From: Paenibacillus marchantiae | GTDB taxonomy: Bacteria > Bacillota > Bacilli > Paenibacillales > Paenibacillaceae | DNA length: 64,000 bases | Direction: 5' to 3' | NCBI RefSeq assembly: GCF_028771845.1 | Contig: NZ_CP118270.1 | Span: forward strand, 1,798,001 to 1,862,000 | Part shown: positions 1 to 8,789 of the stretch, one piece after another | How the letters are laid out: each line of letters opens with the position of its first letter | How positions within the stretch are numbered: the stretch's first letter is position 1 | Translations under genes and position numbers: made by a program | Notes under the pieces: generated by a model | What the model was told of the DNA's origin: nothing | The model's input: the letters and a program-made list of their open reading frames with translations, nothing else | Database searches by the model: none

Positions 1-1
1 G

Positions 2-2314
2 CTGCTGGATGGATTGGATTGCGCGAACTGCGCATTGAAGATTGAGAATGGCGTCAAAAAAATTAAAGGCATTTCCGATTGCTCAGTCAATTTTGTGACC
101 AAAACCTTATCCATGCACACCACATCCGATATGGATGAGCAGGTGGTGGAAGAAGCGAAGCGCAAAGTACTTCGGCTGGAGCCGCATATTCGTATTTCGG
201 AAAAAGGTAAATCATCACAAGGCAGTCGTAGTTCTGCAGATTCAATAAACCAAGCTAACGGCAATGTGCACGCACATGCAGGTAGCGGAGCTCACACGCA
301 TGAGCATACTCCGAGTGGGCACGATCATGCTGGTCACTCCCATGACCATGACCACGGTCATCATCACGGAGCCCAAGATCACGGTCATGATCACGGTCAT
401 GCGGACGGTCACGATCATGACGATGCGCATGCCGGACACTCACATGAACATGGCGCTGGGCAGACAAAGGTGCTGCTTGCACGCCTGGCGGCAGGCTCCA
501 TTTTGGTAGCAGCCGCGATCTGGTCTCCGCTGGAAGGCTGGGCGCAGCTTGCACTCTATGTTGTCGCTTATCTGATCGCAGGGGGAGATATCGTTCTCCA
601 GGCGTTCAAAAATATTATTCGCGGTCAGGTATTCGATGAATACTTCCTGATGTCCGTGGCCACCATCGGTGCTTTTGCCATTGGTCAATACCCCGAAGGT
701 GTTGCGGTCATGCTCTTCTATCAGCTAGGTGAGCTGTTTCAGGGGCTGGCGGTTAATCGGTCAAGGAAGTCGATCCAGTCGCTGATGGATATTCGCCCGG
801 ACTATGCCAATATGCTGATTGGCGCGGGAGAAGAGACCAAGCGAGTGTCGCCGGAAGAAGTACGTATTGGAGACCGCATCTTGGTTAAAGCGGGTGAGCG
901 AGTACCTCTGGACGGGATTGTTAAGGCAGGTCGTTCCATGGTGGACACTTCCGCTCTGACAGGTGAGTCAGTTCCGCGTGAACTGGAACCCGGTAGTGAT
1001 GTACTGAGTGGTTTCGTGAACAAAAACGGAATGTTAACTATCGAAGTAACAAAAACTTTTGGTGAATCCACGGTATCCAAAATTTTGGATCTGGTGCAGA
1101 ATGCGAGCAGCCGCAAAGCCAAAACGGAACATTTTATTAGCAAATTTGCCCGTTATTATACACCGGTTGTCGTCATTCTCGCCGCGTTGATTGCGCTCGT
1201 TCCACCATTGGTGCTCGGTGGTGCGACATTTGCCGATTGGATCTATCGTGCACTGGTCTTCCTCGTGATCTCTTGTCCGTGTGCGCTGGTCGTTTCCATT
1301 CCGCTTGGTTTTTTCGGCGGTATCGGAGCTGCCTCGCGTAACGGTATTCTCATCAAAGGAAGTAACTACCTTGAAGCCTTGAACGATGTCAAAGTCGTTG
1401 TTTTCGATAAAACGGGTACACTAACTAAAGGTGTTTTCAAAGTAACAGCTATTCGCCCTGAAGATGGGCGTAACGAAGATGAATTGATGGAGCTTGCGGC
1501 AATTGCCGAGGCTCATTCCAATCATCCGATTGCTGAATCCATTCGCGCAGCTTGGGCAAAAGATATCCGGACCCAAGGTGTGGATGATTACGATGAGGTT
1601 GCAGGGCATGGCATCAAGGTCAGTGTGGATGGACGTGAAGTACTTGCTGGTAACGCCAAATTGATGGAACAGACAGGTATCTCCTACACGACTCCACAAA
1701 CCGTAGGCACAGTGGTGCACGTTGCCGAATCGGGTTCGTATGTCGGTCACCTGATCATTGCCGATGAGGTTAAGGATGATGCAGCGGCAGCCATTCAGGC
1801 ACTCAAGAAGCTAGGTATCCGCAAAACAGTGATGCTGACAGGGGATGCCAAGGCTGTTGGTGAAGCTGTAGGGCGTGAGCTGGGTGTCGATGAAGTATAC
1901 GCTGAGCTGCTGCCACAGCATAAAGTCGAACAGTTGGAGCGTCTCGAAGCTGCCAAATCACCGAAGGAGAAAATGGTGTTTGTCGGTGACGGTATTAATG
2001 ATACACCTGTGCTGGCTCGTGCCGATGTAGGTGTAGCAATGGGGGGACTCGGTTCGGATGCCGCGATTGAGGCGGCAGACGTTGTCATCATGACGGATGA
2101 ACCATCCAGACTGGCAAGTGCGATCCGAATTGCAAAACGGACACGAACCATTGTTTGGCAAAATATCGGTTTTGCGTTGGGTGTCAAAGCGATCTTCCTG
2201 CTGCTGGGTGTGTTCGGAATTGCCACCATGTGGGAAGCGGTATTCTCTGATGTAGGGGTGACCGTACTGGCTGTCCTGAACGCCATGCGTGTACTGCGCG
2301 TGAAGGACATCTAA
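2..2314 (+). CDS. Heavy-metal (Zn/Cd/Co-type) P1B ATPase, 5' end outside window
   Basis: Membrane pump that exports divalent soft metals using ATP. The reading frame is open from base 2 and already inside an HMA metal-binding domain (CANC near visible residues 7-10), so the true start lies upstream. A long His/Asp/Gly-rich linker follows (bases about 264-465). Then come membrane segments, the actuator TGES (about base 960), the CPC motif in SCPCALV (about 1271-1291), the phosphorylation site DKTGTLT (about 1406) and the hinge GDGINDTP (about 1987). CPC followed by SIPLGFFGG, plus the DVG near the C-terminus (SDVGVTVLAVLN), fits the CadA/ZntA/ZosA class rather than copper pumps. The His-rich linker suggests zinc. 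The substrate is inferred. A hairpin terminator follows directly. Confidence 0.93.
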   Translation: MLDGLDCANCALKIENGVKKIKGISDCSVNFVTKTLSMHTTSDMDEQVVEEAKRKVLRLEPHIRISEKGKSSQGSRSSADSINQANGNVHAHAGSGAHTHEHTPSGHDHAGHSHDHDHGHHHGAQDHGHDHGHADGHDHDDAHAGHSHEHGAGQTKVLLARLAAGSILVAAAIWSPLEGWAQLALYVVAYLIAGGDIVLQAFKNIIRGQVFDEYFLMSVATIGAFAIGQYPEGVAVMLFYQLGELFQGLAVNRSRKSIQSLMDIRPDYANMLIGAGEETKRVSPEEVRIGDRILVKAGERVPLDGIVKAGRSMVDTSALTGESVPRELEPGSDVLSGFVNKNGMLTIEVTKTFGESTVSKILDLVQNASSRKAKTEHFISKFARYYTPVVVILAALIALVPPLVLGGATFADWIYRALVFLVISCPCALVVSIPLGFFGGIGAASRNGILIKGSNYLEALNDVKVVVFDKTGTLTKGVFKVTAIRPEDGRNEDELMELAAIAEAHSNHPIAESIRAAWAKDIRTQGVDDYDEVAGHGIKVSVDGREVLAGNAKLMEQTGISYTTPQTVGTVVHVAESGSYVGHLIIADEVKDDAAAAIQALKKLGIRKTVMLTGDAKAVGEAVGRELGVDEVYAELLPQHKVEQLERLEAAKSPKEKMVFVGDGINDTPVLARADVGVAMGGLGSDAAIEAADVVIMTDEPSRLASAIRIAKRTRTIVWQNIGFALGVKAIFLLLGVFGIATMWEAVFSDVGVTVLAVLNAMRVLRVKDI

Positions 2315-2333
2315 GTTTTACGAAACGATCCGG

Positions 2334-2367
2334 ACGGCTCTTCGTATATACGTAGAGCCGTTTTTTT
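2334..2367 (+). terminator. Rho-independent terminator of the P-ATPase gene
   Basis: ACGGCTC (2334-2340) pairs with GAGCCGT (2355-2361), followed by a run of T. Confidence 0.85.
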
Positions 2368-2414
2368 GTTTTAATATCTGTGGTGTATTTTTAATGGAGT
2401 TAGGGGAGAACATT

Positions 2415-2774
2415 GTGGCAGGAGCAGTAGTTGGGATTATATGCGGAGTGTGCTATTTCATTCTGGGATTAATGGTGTACAAAAAGCCGCCGAAAAGGAT
2501 TAATGGCGTTTATGGTTATCGTACTCCGCGAGCAATGAGTCATCCTGAGTTATGGGAAGAAGCGCAACGTTATAGCGCCAATCTGATGATGCAGTTTGGT
2601 GTGATTATTACGGTATTCGGCATAATCGGTTTTTGGCTTACGGATGTACGAGCTTTGGTTCTAAGTCTTGTGGCTATAGGATTCTATACATTCAGGCTGT
2701 TTACCAGAGTCGAAGGCCGTTTGAAGCAAATGCAGCGTGTCCAGCAACAGGAACAGAAGGAGCAAGGCGCTTAG
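2415..2774 (+). CDS. SdpI/YhfL-family small membrane protein
   Basis: Small integral membrane protein of about 119 residues. Three hydrophobic segments surround the motif N-G-V-Y-G-Y-R-T-P-R-A-M followed by ELWEEAQRYS, which is the hallmark of the SdpI/YhfL family. In B. subtilis SdpI gives immunity to the SdpC killing factor. Most relatives have no known role, and no sdpC-like gene is seen here. An ATG at 2394 is in frame, but AGGGGAG at 2402-2408 sits 6 bases before GTG 2415, so I prefer the GTG. The C-terminus is Gln/Glu rich. It stands alone between two terminators. Confidence 0.75.
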   Translation: MAGAVVGIICGVCYFILGLMVYKKPPKRINGVYGYRTPRAMSHPELWEEAQRYSANLMMQFGVIITVFGIIGFWLTDVRALVLSLVAIGFYTFRLFTRVEGRLKQMQRVQQQEQKEQGA

Positions 2775-2802
2775 AGGCACAATGTGAAATCGCACCTGAA
2801 CG

Positions 2803-2828
2803 AAGATCCGCGCGAGCGGATCTTTTTT
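2803..2828 (+). terminator. Rho-independent terminator
   Basis: AAGATCCGC (2803-2811) and GCGGATCTT (2816-2824) form a tight stem with loop GCGA, then a T run. Confidence 0.85.
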
Positions 2829-2948
2829 GCATCTTATAGAGGCGAAGGATAACAGAGATCTGCTTTTAACAACGTGTTGTAAAAATTACCACTGCAATAA
2901 TTTATTCTTGTTTGAGACATACTACATGTTCAAGTCCAAAATCTAACG

Positions 2949-2977
2949 TTGACGTTAACGTTAATAATATATATAAT
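2949..2977 (+). promoter_or_regulatory. Promoter with palindromic spacer upstream of the MerR operon
   Basis: TTGACG (2949-2954) and TATAAT (2972-2977) are separated by exactly 17 bases. The palindrome ACGTTAACGT (2952-2961) overlaps the -35 box and spacer, within three spaced AACGTT/ACGTT units starting at 2946. That is where a MerR-type autoregulator would bind, although many MerR promoters have longer spacers. Confidence 0.65.
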
Positions 2978-3020
2978 TATGTACATAACATTATAGACAT
3001 ATTGAAGTGAGGTGAAGGAA

Positions 3021-3461
3021 ATGAGTTTATATAAAATCGATGACGTAGCCAAGGAATGTGGTTTGACCAAGCGTACCATTCGGTATTACGAAGAGATCGG
3101 TGTTATGCCTTCACCTCAGCGGACGGACGGTGGCACACGATTATACACCCGGGAAGATATCGATTATCTCAAAAAGGTGGTTCGGGCGAAGGAAGTGCTT
3201 GGTTTCTCGCTTCAGGAGCTACATACCTATGTGGCAACGGCGGATGCGCTGAACGAACAGCGTTTTGACTACCAACAGACCACTGAGGTGAGAGAACGGA
3301 TCGAGAAGCTCACCAAGATGGAAACGACGTTGGATGACCAGCTGCAACTGATCGAGCAGAAACTTCAGAGTATTCACGCCGTTCAGGAGGAACTAGAGGA
3401 ATTACGTGAACGGGTTCAGAACGGCATTCGACGATTAGAAGGGCACGAGAATGAGACATAA
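3021..3461 (+). CDS. MerR-family transcriptional regulator
   Basis: DNA-binding regulator of about 146 residues. The N-terminus has the MerR winged-helix signature (YKIDDVAKECGLTKRTIRYYEEIG, shown in part: TKRTIRYYEEIG), then DGGTRLYTREDIDYL. A long coiled-coil region with many Glu, Gln and Leu forms the dimerisation helix (about residues 75-140). No Cys-based metal site is evident, so a metal ligand is unlikely. ATG 3021 is chosen because AGGTGA (3010-3015) sits 5 bases upstream. An in-frame GTG at 3012 overlaps that ribosome site. It precedes an MFS exporter and a universal stress protein and probably controls them and itself through the palindromic promoter upstream. Confidence 0.88.
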   Translation: MSLYKIDDVAKECGLTKRTIRYYEEIGVMPSPQRTDGGTRLYTREDIDYLKKVVRAKEVLGFSLQELHTYVATADALNEQRFDYQQTTEVRERIEKLTKMETTLDDQLQLIEQKLQSIHAVQEELEELRERVQNGIRRLEGHENET

Positions 3462-3601
3462 TTAGTATTTCACGATAAGCACCGGGAGATCCGGTGTCAT
3501 TTGTGCCGTTTTCTTTCCTATATTTCTGAAAAAAAATGAGCATTTCATTGTTTTTCACAATTTATTTCACAACATAAATCATGAACCAGGAGGAATTACG
3601 T

Positions 3602-4819
3602 ATGAAAAGAGAACCCTCATTACCTGATGAATTGCCGTCATCCCGTGGAGGTCTGTTATCCCAGCCCAGAGCAGTATGGGCAGTAGCCTTCGCCTGTATT
3701 ATCTCCTTTATGGGTCTGGGATTGGTTGACCCGATTCTGCCTGCGATTGCCGATCAGCTGCATGCCTCCAAAAGCCAAGTATCTTTATTGTTTACAAGTT
3801 ATAACGCGGTTACTGGGGTAGCCATGCTGATTACAGGTGTTGTATCCAGCCGGATTGGTGTGAAGTGGACACTGCTCAGCGGGATTTTGCTGATCATTGT
3901 TTTCTCTTTCCTCGGAGGAACCTCTGACACTGTAGGTGCGCTCGTCGGTTACCGTGGTGGTTGGGGACTAGGGAATGCCCTGTTCATCGCAACTGCATTA
4001 TCCGCTATTGTAGGACTGTCCACTTCGGGGACAGCCAAAGCGATTATTTTATACGAAGCAGCGCTTGGTCTGGGGATTGCCGTTGGTCCATTGCTCGGTG
4101 GTGAACTGGGTTCCATCTCATGGCGTGGCCCGTTCTATGGTGTAGCTGTTCTGATGGCGATTGCTTTTATCAGTATTACGTTTATGCTGCCTAAGATGGC
4201 CAAACCGAAAATGCGTAGTTCCTTGTCCGATCCGTTCAAAGCTCTGGGTTATCCTTCACTGAAAACATTGGCGATCACGGCCTTCCTGTATAACTTTGGT
4301 TTCTTTACCTTGATGGCTTATTCACCTTATGTCATGAATCTGGATGAGCACGGACTAGGTTATGTATTCTTCGGTTGGGGTCTGATGCTGGCGATCACGT
4401 CTGTCTTTGTCGCACCAAGACTGCAACGTCGATTCGGATCCGTTCCTTCCATGAGCGTTATGCTGACCCTGTTCGCCATTGATCTGCTGGTAATGGCGGT
4501 GGGTACGGTAATGGGATCATCCACAACGGTTATTGTGGCCGTTATCGTTGCCGGGATTTTCCTCGGGATCAACAACACGTTAATTACAACGGCAGTTATG
4601 GAAGCTGCCCCAGTGGAACGTTCTGTGGCCTCGGCTGCATACAGCTTTGTCCGGTTCCTTGGAGGTGCGCTGGCACCTTGGCTTGCTGGTAAATTGTCCG
4701 AGTGGTTCCTGCCGGAGACACCGTTTTATTTTGGCGCATTGATGGTTCTGATCGGGGTCGTTGTGCTTCTGGTACGCCGCAGACATCTGCGCGATATCGA
4801 TGCTGCCATTACGCATTAA
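3602..4819 (+). CDS. MFS multidrug-type exporter
   Basis: Twelve-helix major facilitator superfamily transporter of about 405 residues. The first helix carries GLGLVDPILPAIADQL, typical of drug:proton antiporters. The loop after helix 2 (SRIGVKWTLL) and the GLGIAVGPLLGG segment of helix 5 are the usual antiporter motifs. An ATG at 3581 is in frame, but AGGAGG (3588-3593) lies inside that extension, 8 bases before ATG 3602, so 3602 is the start. The MerR gene lies 140 bases upstream and a Usp gene 19 bases downstream. The substrate cannot be read from sequence; a drug or toxic organic compound is the family expectation. Confidence 0.88.
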   Translation: MKREPSLPDELPSSRGGLLSQPRAVWAVAFACIISFMGLGLVDPILPAIADQLHASKSQVSLLFTSYNAVTGVAMLITGVVSSRIGVKWTLLSGILLIIVFSFLGGTSDTVGALVGYRGGWGLGNALFIATALSAIVGLSTSGTAKAIILYEAALGLGIAVGPLLGGELGSISWRGPFYGVAVLMAIAFISITFMLPKMAKPKMRSSLSDPFKALGYPSLKTLAITAFLYNFGFFTLMAYSPYVMNLDEHGLGYVFFGWGLMLAITSVFVAPRLQRRFGSVPSMSVMLTLFAIDLLVMAVGTVMGSSTTVIVAVIVAGIFLGINNTLITTAVMEAAPVERSVASAAYSFVRFLGGALAPWLAGKLSEWFLPETPFYFGALMVLIGVVVLLVRRRHLRDIDAAITH

Positions 4820-4838
4820 TGAACAGGAGGAATGTAAA

Positions 4839-5261
4839 ATGCTGAAACGAATATTGGTTGCTGTCGATGGGTCGGATCATGCACACAAGGCTTTGGAGCA
4901 AGCCGTTGTTCTGGCAGAAAGTATGAAACAACCGGCTTCCTTGATGATCGTGCACGTTAATCCTTCGATCTCGCTGAATGAGCCCGCACTGGGTGTGGAT
5001 CTGGAAGCACGGATCGCAGAAGAAGGACAGCATATTATACAACCTGTTAATGAATTGTTGGCCGATCGTTCTGTTCATTATGAAACGTTACTGATAGCTG
5101 GTGATCCCGTGAATGAGATCTGCCGAGTAGCGAAGGATAGAGACTGTGATCTCATTGTGATGGGGACGGCGGGGAAAAGCATGCTCGCTGAGATCGTCGT
5201 GGGCAGTGTCAGCCACGGAGTTTTGAAACATGCAGCATGTCCCGTAATGACTGTGAAATAG
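4839..5261 (+). CDS. Universal stress protein (UspA family)
   Basis: Cytoplasmic protein of about 140 residues with the Usp fold. The N-terminal strand is KRILVAVDGSDHAHKAL, and the C-terminal part has DLIVMGTAGKS followed by GSVSHGVLKHAACPVMTVK. The G-x2-G-x9-G-S/T type ATP-binding pattern of the ATP-binding Usp subclass is recognisable, here as GTAGKS then GSVSHG. AGGAGG (4825-4830) is 8 bases before the ATG, and the MFS gene ends only 19 bases upstream, so they are probably co-transcribed. Its presence suggests that the exporter operon responds to stress. Family roles vary and the exact one is unknown. Confidence 0.9.
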   Translation: MLKRILVAVDGSDHAHKALEQAVVLAESMKQPASLMIVHVNPSISLNEPALGVDLEARIAEEGQHIIQPVNELLADRSVHYETLLIAGDPVNEICRVAKDRDCDLIVMGTAGKSMLAEIVVGSVSHGVLKHAACPVMTVK

Positions 5262-5351
5262 TGGTATGACTTTCTTGTGTTGATGATGCTAAAGTGGTGT
5301 ATAAATAGGTATGGGAAAACGCTGCGTTAAACATGAATGGAGGATACAACT

Positions 5352-6776
5352 ATGAAAAAACAACATCTGTTCATCGGGGGCAAGCCCACCGAATCAGTAG
5401 ACTATATAGCACTTCAGGCACCATACTGGAAAGAAACACTGGCAGACGTATCCTCGGCGACAGCTGAGGAAGTGGAAGCGGCGATTGCCGCCGCAGTTCA
5501 GGCGGGCAAAGAGATGCGCAGAATGCCTGCCCATCAGCGTGCAGACATCCTTTACAAGCTGTCCACCCTGCTGGAAGAACGGAAGGAAGAAGCAGCACGG
5601 ATCATTGCGCTGGAGGCAGCAAAGCCGATTACTGCGGCACTCGCCGAGGTTGACCGTACGGTGGAAACGTATCGTTTCGCCGCAGAAGAAGCCAAGCGGC
5701 TCACCGGAGAGACGGTTCCCATGGACGCAGCCAAAGGCGGTGAAGGACGCGTAGGCTACACGATGCGGCAGCCTTTGGGTGTTATTGGAGCCATTACGCC
5801 GTTTAATTTTCCGATGAACCTGGTGGCTCACAAAGTAGGACCGGCACTGGCAGCAGGCAATACGATTGTGTTGAAACCTGCGGAGCAGACACCGCTGTCC
5901 TCGTATTATATTGCCAATTTGCTTCAGGAAGCGGGATTACCGGATGGCGCATTGAATGTAGTGAGCGGTGACGGTAAAACGATTGGTGATGTGCTTGTAG
6001 AGCATCCTGACGTGGCCCATATTACGTTTACAGGCAGCCCGGCTGTAGGCACCAGCATTCGCAGTAAAGCCGGACTGAAACGCGTCACATTGGAGCTAGG
6101 GTCCAATGCAGCCGTCATTATAGACGCGGATGCCAATTTGGACAAGGTGGTACCGAGATGTGTGACCGGAGCTTTTACTTACCAAGGTCAGGTATGTATC
6201 TCGCTACAGCGGATATATGTGCACAGCGCTATCGCGGATGAGTTCATTCGTCGTTTTGCTGAAGCGGCCCAAAAAGTCGTGGTTGGAGACCCGTTGAATC
6301 CAGATACCGTTGTGTCTGCGCTCATCACATCCAAAGATGTACAGCGTACGCTGGATTGGATCGATGAAGCGAAGCAGGCAGGCGCTGAGGTGGCAACAGG
6401 CGGCGAAGCCGAGGGCGGCGTATTGCGTCCAACCGTGCTTGTTAACGTTCCGCGGGATGCCAAGGTGTCTTGTCAGGAGGTCTTTGCCCCGATCGTTGTC
6501 ATTAATACGGTGGATTCGGTTGAAGAAGGCATCGAGCAAGTGAATGATTCCATCTACGGGCTTCAGGCGGGTGTGTTTACCAATGATATTCATACTGCAT
6601 TGCATGCAGCGGACCACATCGAAGCAGGCGGCGTGATGATTAACGATATTCCCACTTTCCGTGTGGATCATATGCCTTATGGTGGTGTGAAGCAGAGCGG
6701 GATGGGACGTGAAGGTGTTAAATATGCTGTAGAGGAAATGACGGAATTGAAGTTTGTCATGTTTAACAAGAATTAA
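5352..6776 (+). CDS. NAD(P)-dependent aldehyde dehydrogenase
   Basis: Soluble aldehyde dehydrogenase of about 474 residues, the usual family length. Landmarks are PFNFPMNLVAHKVGPALAAG near the cofactor site, the catalytic Glu in LELGSN, and the catalytic Cys in GQVCISLQR (about base 6195). The C-terminal GGVKQSGMGREG segment is also present. The Q-V-C-I-S-x-Q-R pattern resembles lactaldehyde, phosphonoacetaldehyde or non-phosphorylating glyceraldehyde-3-phosphate dehydrogenases rather than betaine aldehyde enzymes. The substrate is not decided by this. TGGAGG sits just before ATG 5352; an ATG at 5337 overlaps it and is rejected. It follows the Usp gene by 90 bases and ends at a terminator. 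Confidence 0.9.
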   Translation: MKKQHLFIGGKPTESVDYIALQAPYWKETLADVSSATAEEVEAAIAAAVQAGKEMRRMPAHQRADILYKLSTLLEERKEEAARIIALEAAKPITAALAEVDRTVETYRFAAEEAKRLTGETVPMDAAKGGEGRVGYTMRQPLGVIGAITPFNFPMNLVAHKVGPALAAGNTIVLKPAEQTPLSSYYIANLLQEAGLPDGALNVVSGDGKTIGDVLVEHPDVAHITFTGSPAVGTSIRSKAGLKRVTLELGSNAAVIIDADANLDKVVPRCVTGAFTYQGQVCISLQRIYVHSAIADEFIRRFAEAAQKVVVGDPLNPDTVVSALITSKDVQRTLDWIDEAKQAGAEVATGGEAEGGVLRPTVLVNVPRDAKVSCQEVFAPIVVINTVDSVEEGIEQVNDSIYGLQAGVFTNDIHTALHAADHIEAGGVMINDIPTFRVDHMPYGGVKQSGMGREGVKYAVEEMTELKFVMFNKN

Positions 6777-6825
6777 ATATCCACTCCTAGGACGAGCGGG
6801 ATTCGAGATAAAATAGAACAAGATG

Positions 6826-6860
6826 ATCCTGTACCCGAGTTAGGGGTGCGGGATTTTTTT
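6826..6860 (+). terminator. Rho-independent terminator
   Basis: An 11-pair stem with two G-U pairs (6826-6836 with 6844-6854), a short loop and seven T residues. Confidence 0.8.
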
Positions 6861-7143
6861 CTTTTCTACATTCAGCCCTTACCGTAAAAAAATACATAGC
6901 CTTTCTTTATTAACCCCGGGTTCACATCTGATGAGGAGGGTATAAATACTTATCATACCGCAAATGTACCAATTAGATGCCGTTCATATCACCGAAGCAT
7001 TGTGTATCCATCCAGAGAAATGAACGGATTACTGGGGTACAGAATTGTTGGAAGTTTTATAATATCTCACTTAAATTTAAATAAAATGCAGTATGAACAA
7101 GCCTGAACCTAGGAGTTACAGGCCAGACAGGAGGTGTATTCAA

Positions 7144-7959
7144 ATGGCATATTCCATGGTTGATGTATCCGGGATGTCCGGTGTAAGTCTGAGTGAATTG
7201 GGACAGTATGCGGAGACAGGTCTGCTGAATCCAGCCTTCGTTGGTCAAGACGAGGATATCTACTATGAGAAGCCGGAGCTGCTGAGACTACAGCAGATTC
7301 TGTTCTGTAAAGAAGTAGGCATGGAGGAGGAGGAGATCGGCCCCATGCTCAGGGATACTCCCCGTGACATGATCCGTATTATGCAGCAGCATCGGCTCGA
7401 GATGCTGGAGAAGGCACTTCATCTGCACGGAATGATTCAAACACTGGATAAAACCATCTCCTACTTACGTGGAGAGCAGGAACTGGATGAGTACGAACTG
7501 TACGCCGGGTTTTCCAACAAGGGGCGTCACCAGCTTCTAAATGAACCGACCTCTGACCAAGCGTCAAAAAATGACTATTCTGAACGGATGCAGACAGAGG
7601 ACAGTCAGAAGTACAACGCCAATTCACCGGAGCAATCCACAATGCCTGATGGGCAGGAGATGAAGTCGAAGGAAGATTTTCTCGATTCACAGGCGAAGAT
7701 TGACCGGATTCACTTGGACTTGCAGGGCGCTATTGAGGATGGGTTAGAACCCGGCAGCTCGGAAGTACAGCAGATTATTGGAAGACACCTGGATTGGATC
7801 AAGGATTATTACACCCCAACAGCAGAGATTTACCGGGATTTGGCCAATCTGTACGTCGAGCACAAAAATTTTCGTCAGATGTATGATGGCTACCACCCCA
7901 AGCTGGCCGAGTTTTTGCGAGATGGGATGATGATTAAAGCGGAACAGGATTTATCCTAG
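7144..7959 (+). CDS. MerR-like regulator with C-terminal TipAS effector domain
   Basis: Regulator of about 271 residues. The N-terminal part is a divergent MerR helix-turn-helix (YSMVDVSGMSGVSLSELGQYAETGLL), followed by a helical linker with KALHLHGMIQTLDKTISYL, the usual TipA-type dimerisation helix. A hydrophilic stretch (about residues 135-180, rich in Ser, Gln, Asp) separates it from a C-terminal TipAS-like domain (IIGRHLDWIKDYYTPTAEIY, then QMYDGYHPKLAEFLRDGM). TipAS domains in Streptomyces TipA and Bacillus Mta-type regulators bind drugs such as thiopeptides or act as activating domains. AGGAGGTG (7129-7136) is 7 bases before ATG 7144, so the upstream ATG at 7093 is not used. No transporter is adjacent, so the target is unclear. 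Confidence 0.8.
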   Translation: MAYSMVDVSGMSGVSLSELGQYAETGLLNPAFVGQDEDIYYEKPELLRLQQILFCKEVGMEEEEIGPMLRDTPRDMIRIMQQHRLEMLEKALHLHGMIQTLDKTISYLRGEQELDEYELYAGFSNKGRHQLLNEPTSDQASKNDYSERMQTEDSQKYNANSPEQSTMPDGQEMKSKEDFLDSQAKIDRIHLDLQGAIEDGLEPGSSEVQQIIGRHLDWIKDYYTPTAEIYRDLANLYVEHKNFRQMYDGYHPKLAEFLRDGMMIKAEQDLS

Positions 7960-8010
7960 ATGCATAAAGTATCTTGGGCGAGCAGAACATGGGTGTGAAG
8001 AAAAATAATC

Positions 8011-8056
8011 ATAACAAAGAGCGCAGATCCTCTAGGAGGAGTGCGCTCTTTGTTAT
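8011..8056. terminator. Long hairpin between convergent genes
   Basis: A perfect 15-base-pair stem (8011-8025 with 8042-8056) includes AAAGAGCGCA and TGCGCTCTTT. AT-rich ends could stop transcription in either direction. Confidence 0.75.
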
Positions 8057-8114
8057 TGCATATCATCGTAAGGTCGATAAACCCTCCATCGGCTTAAGAT
8101 GATATTTCAAGCAG

Positions 8115-8603
8115 TTAGGATAATTCCAGCTGCTCTGTAATTAGGCTTACCGCCTTTTCCAGGAAGACGCGGTCTTCATCGTCAAAACGGTTTTTGATCG
8201 GGCTGTCGATGTCGAGCACCCCGTACAATTCGCCGTTTTTGATAATGGGTACAACGATTTCACTGTTCGATGCGGCATCACAGGCGATATGGCCTGGAAA
8301 GGCATGAACATCTTCAACGACCATTGTACGCCGTTCCGCAGCAGAAGTGCCGCATACTCCGCGTCCAAGTGGAATACGGATGCAGGCAGGCAGTCCCTGG
8401 AATGGACCGAGTACAAGTTCTTTTCCATCATACAGATAGAATCCGACCCAATTGGTGTCGGTCATAAATACATTGAGCAACGCCGCAGCGTTTGCCAGAT
8501 TGGCAATAGCGCTAGGTTCATCGCGGATCAGAGCACTTAACTGTCCCAGGACGGCGGTTTGCTGCTCGCTTCGTGTTCCTTCATAAGAAACAGCTTGAAA
8601 CAT
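8115..8603 (-). CDS. msrC: Free methionine-(R)-sulfoxide reductase (GAF domain)
   Basis: GAF-fold enzyme of 162 residues that reduces free L-methionine-(R)-sulfoxide, an oxidative repair role. The three cysteines of this family are present: C74 in LPACIRIPLG, C84 in GRGVCGTSA and C108 in PGHIACDAASNSEIVVP. Active-site residues NWVGFYLYDG and the C-terminal GVLDIDSP segment also fit E. coli YebR/MsrC and yeast fRMsr. GGGAGGGTG lies 7 bases upstream of the ATG on the minus strand. It converges on the TipAS regulator and is apparently monocistronic. Substrate specificity rests on family membership. Confidence 0.9.
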   Translation of the reverse strand: MFQAVSYEGTRSEQQTAVLGQLSALIRDEPSAIANLANAAALLNVFMTDTNWVGFYLYDGKELVLGPFQGLPACIRIPLGRGVCGTSAAERRTMVVEDVHAFPGHIACDAASNSEIVVPIIKNGELYGVLDIDSPIKNRFDDEDRVFLEKAVSLITEQLELS

Positions 8604-8789
8604 GATGAATCACCCTCCCGAGCAAAAATGGTACTTATTTTCAAGATAGTGCAGAGCCTGCGGTTAGTCAAGCGGAGGATTTCGGAAAGGGCAGGTCAGG
8701 CATGAATATTCCTCCTGTTTCTCATCTTCCTGGGTGGGGTAAATACTTAGCAACCACGGCGGGCTACAACCCGGGAAGGAGCTTGGCTT

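Noticed and set aside
8011..8056. Long hairpin considered as a possible repeat or attachment site
   Set aside because: It lies exactly between convergent genes and fits a two-way terminator; no second copy was seen.
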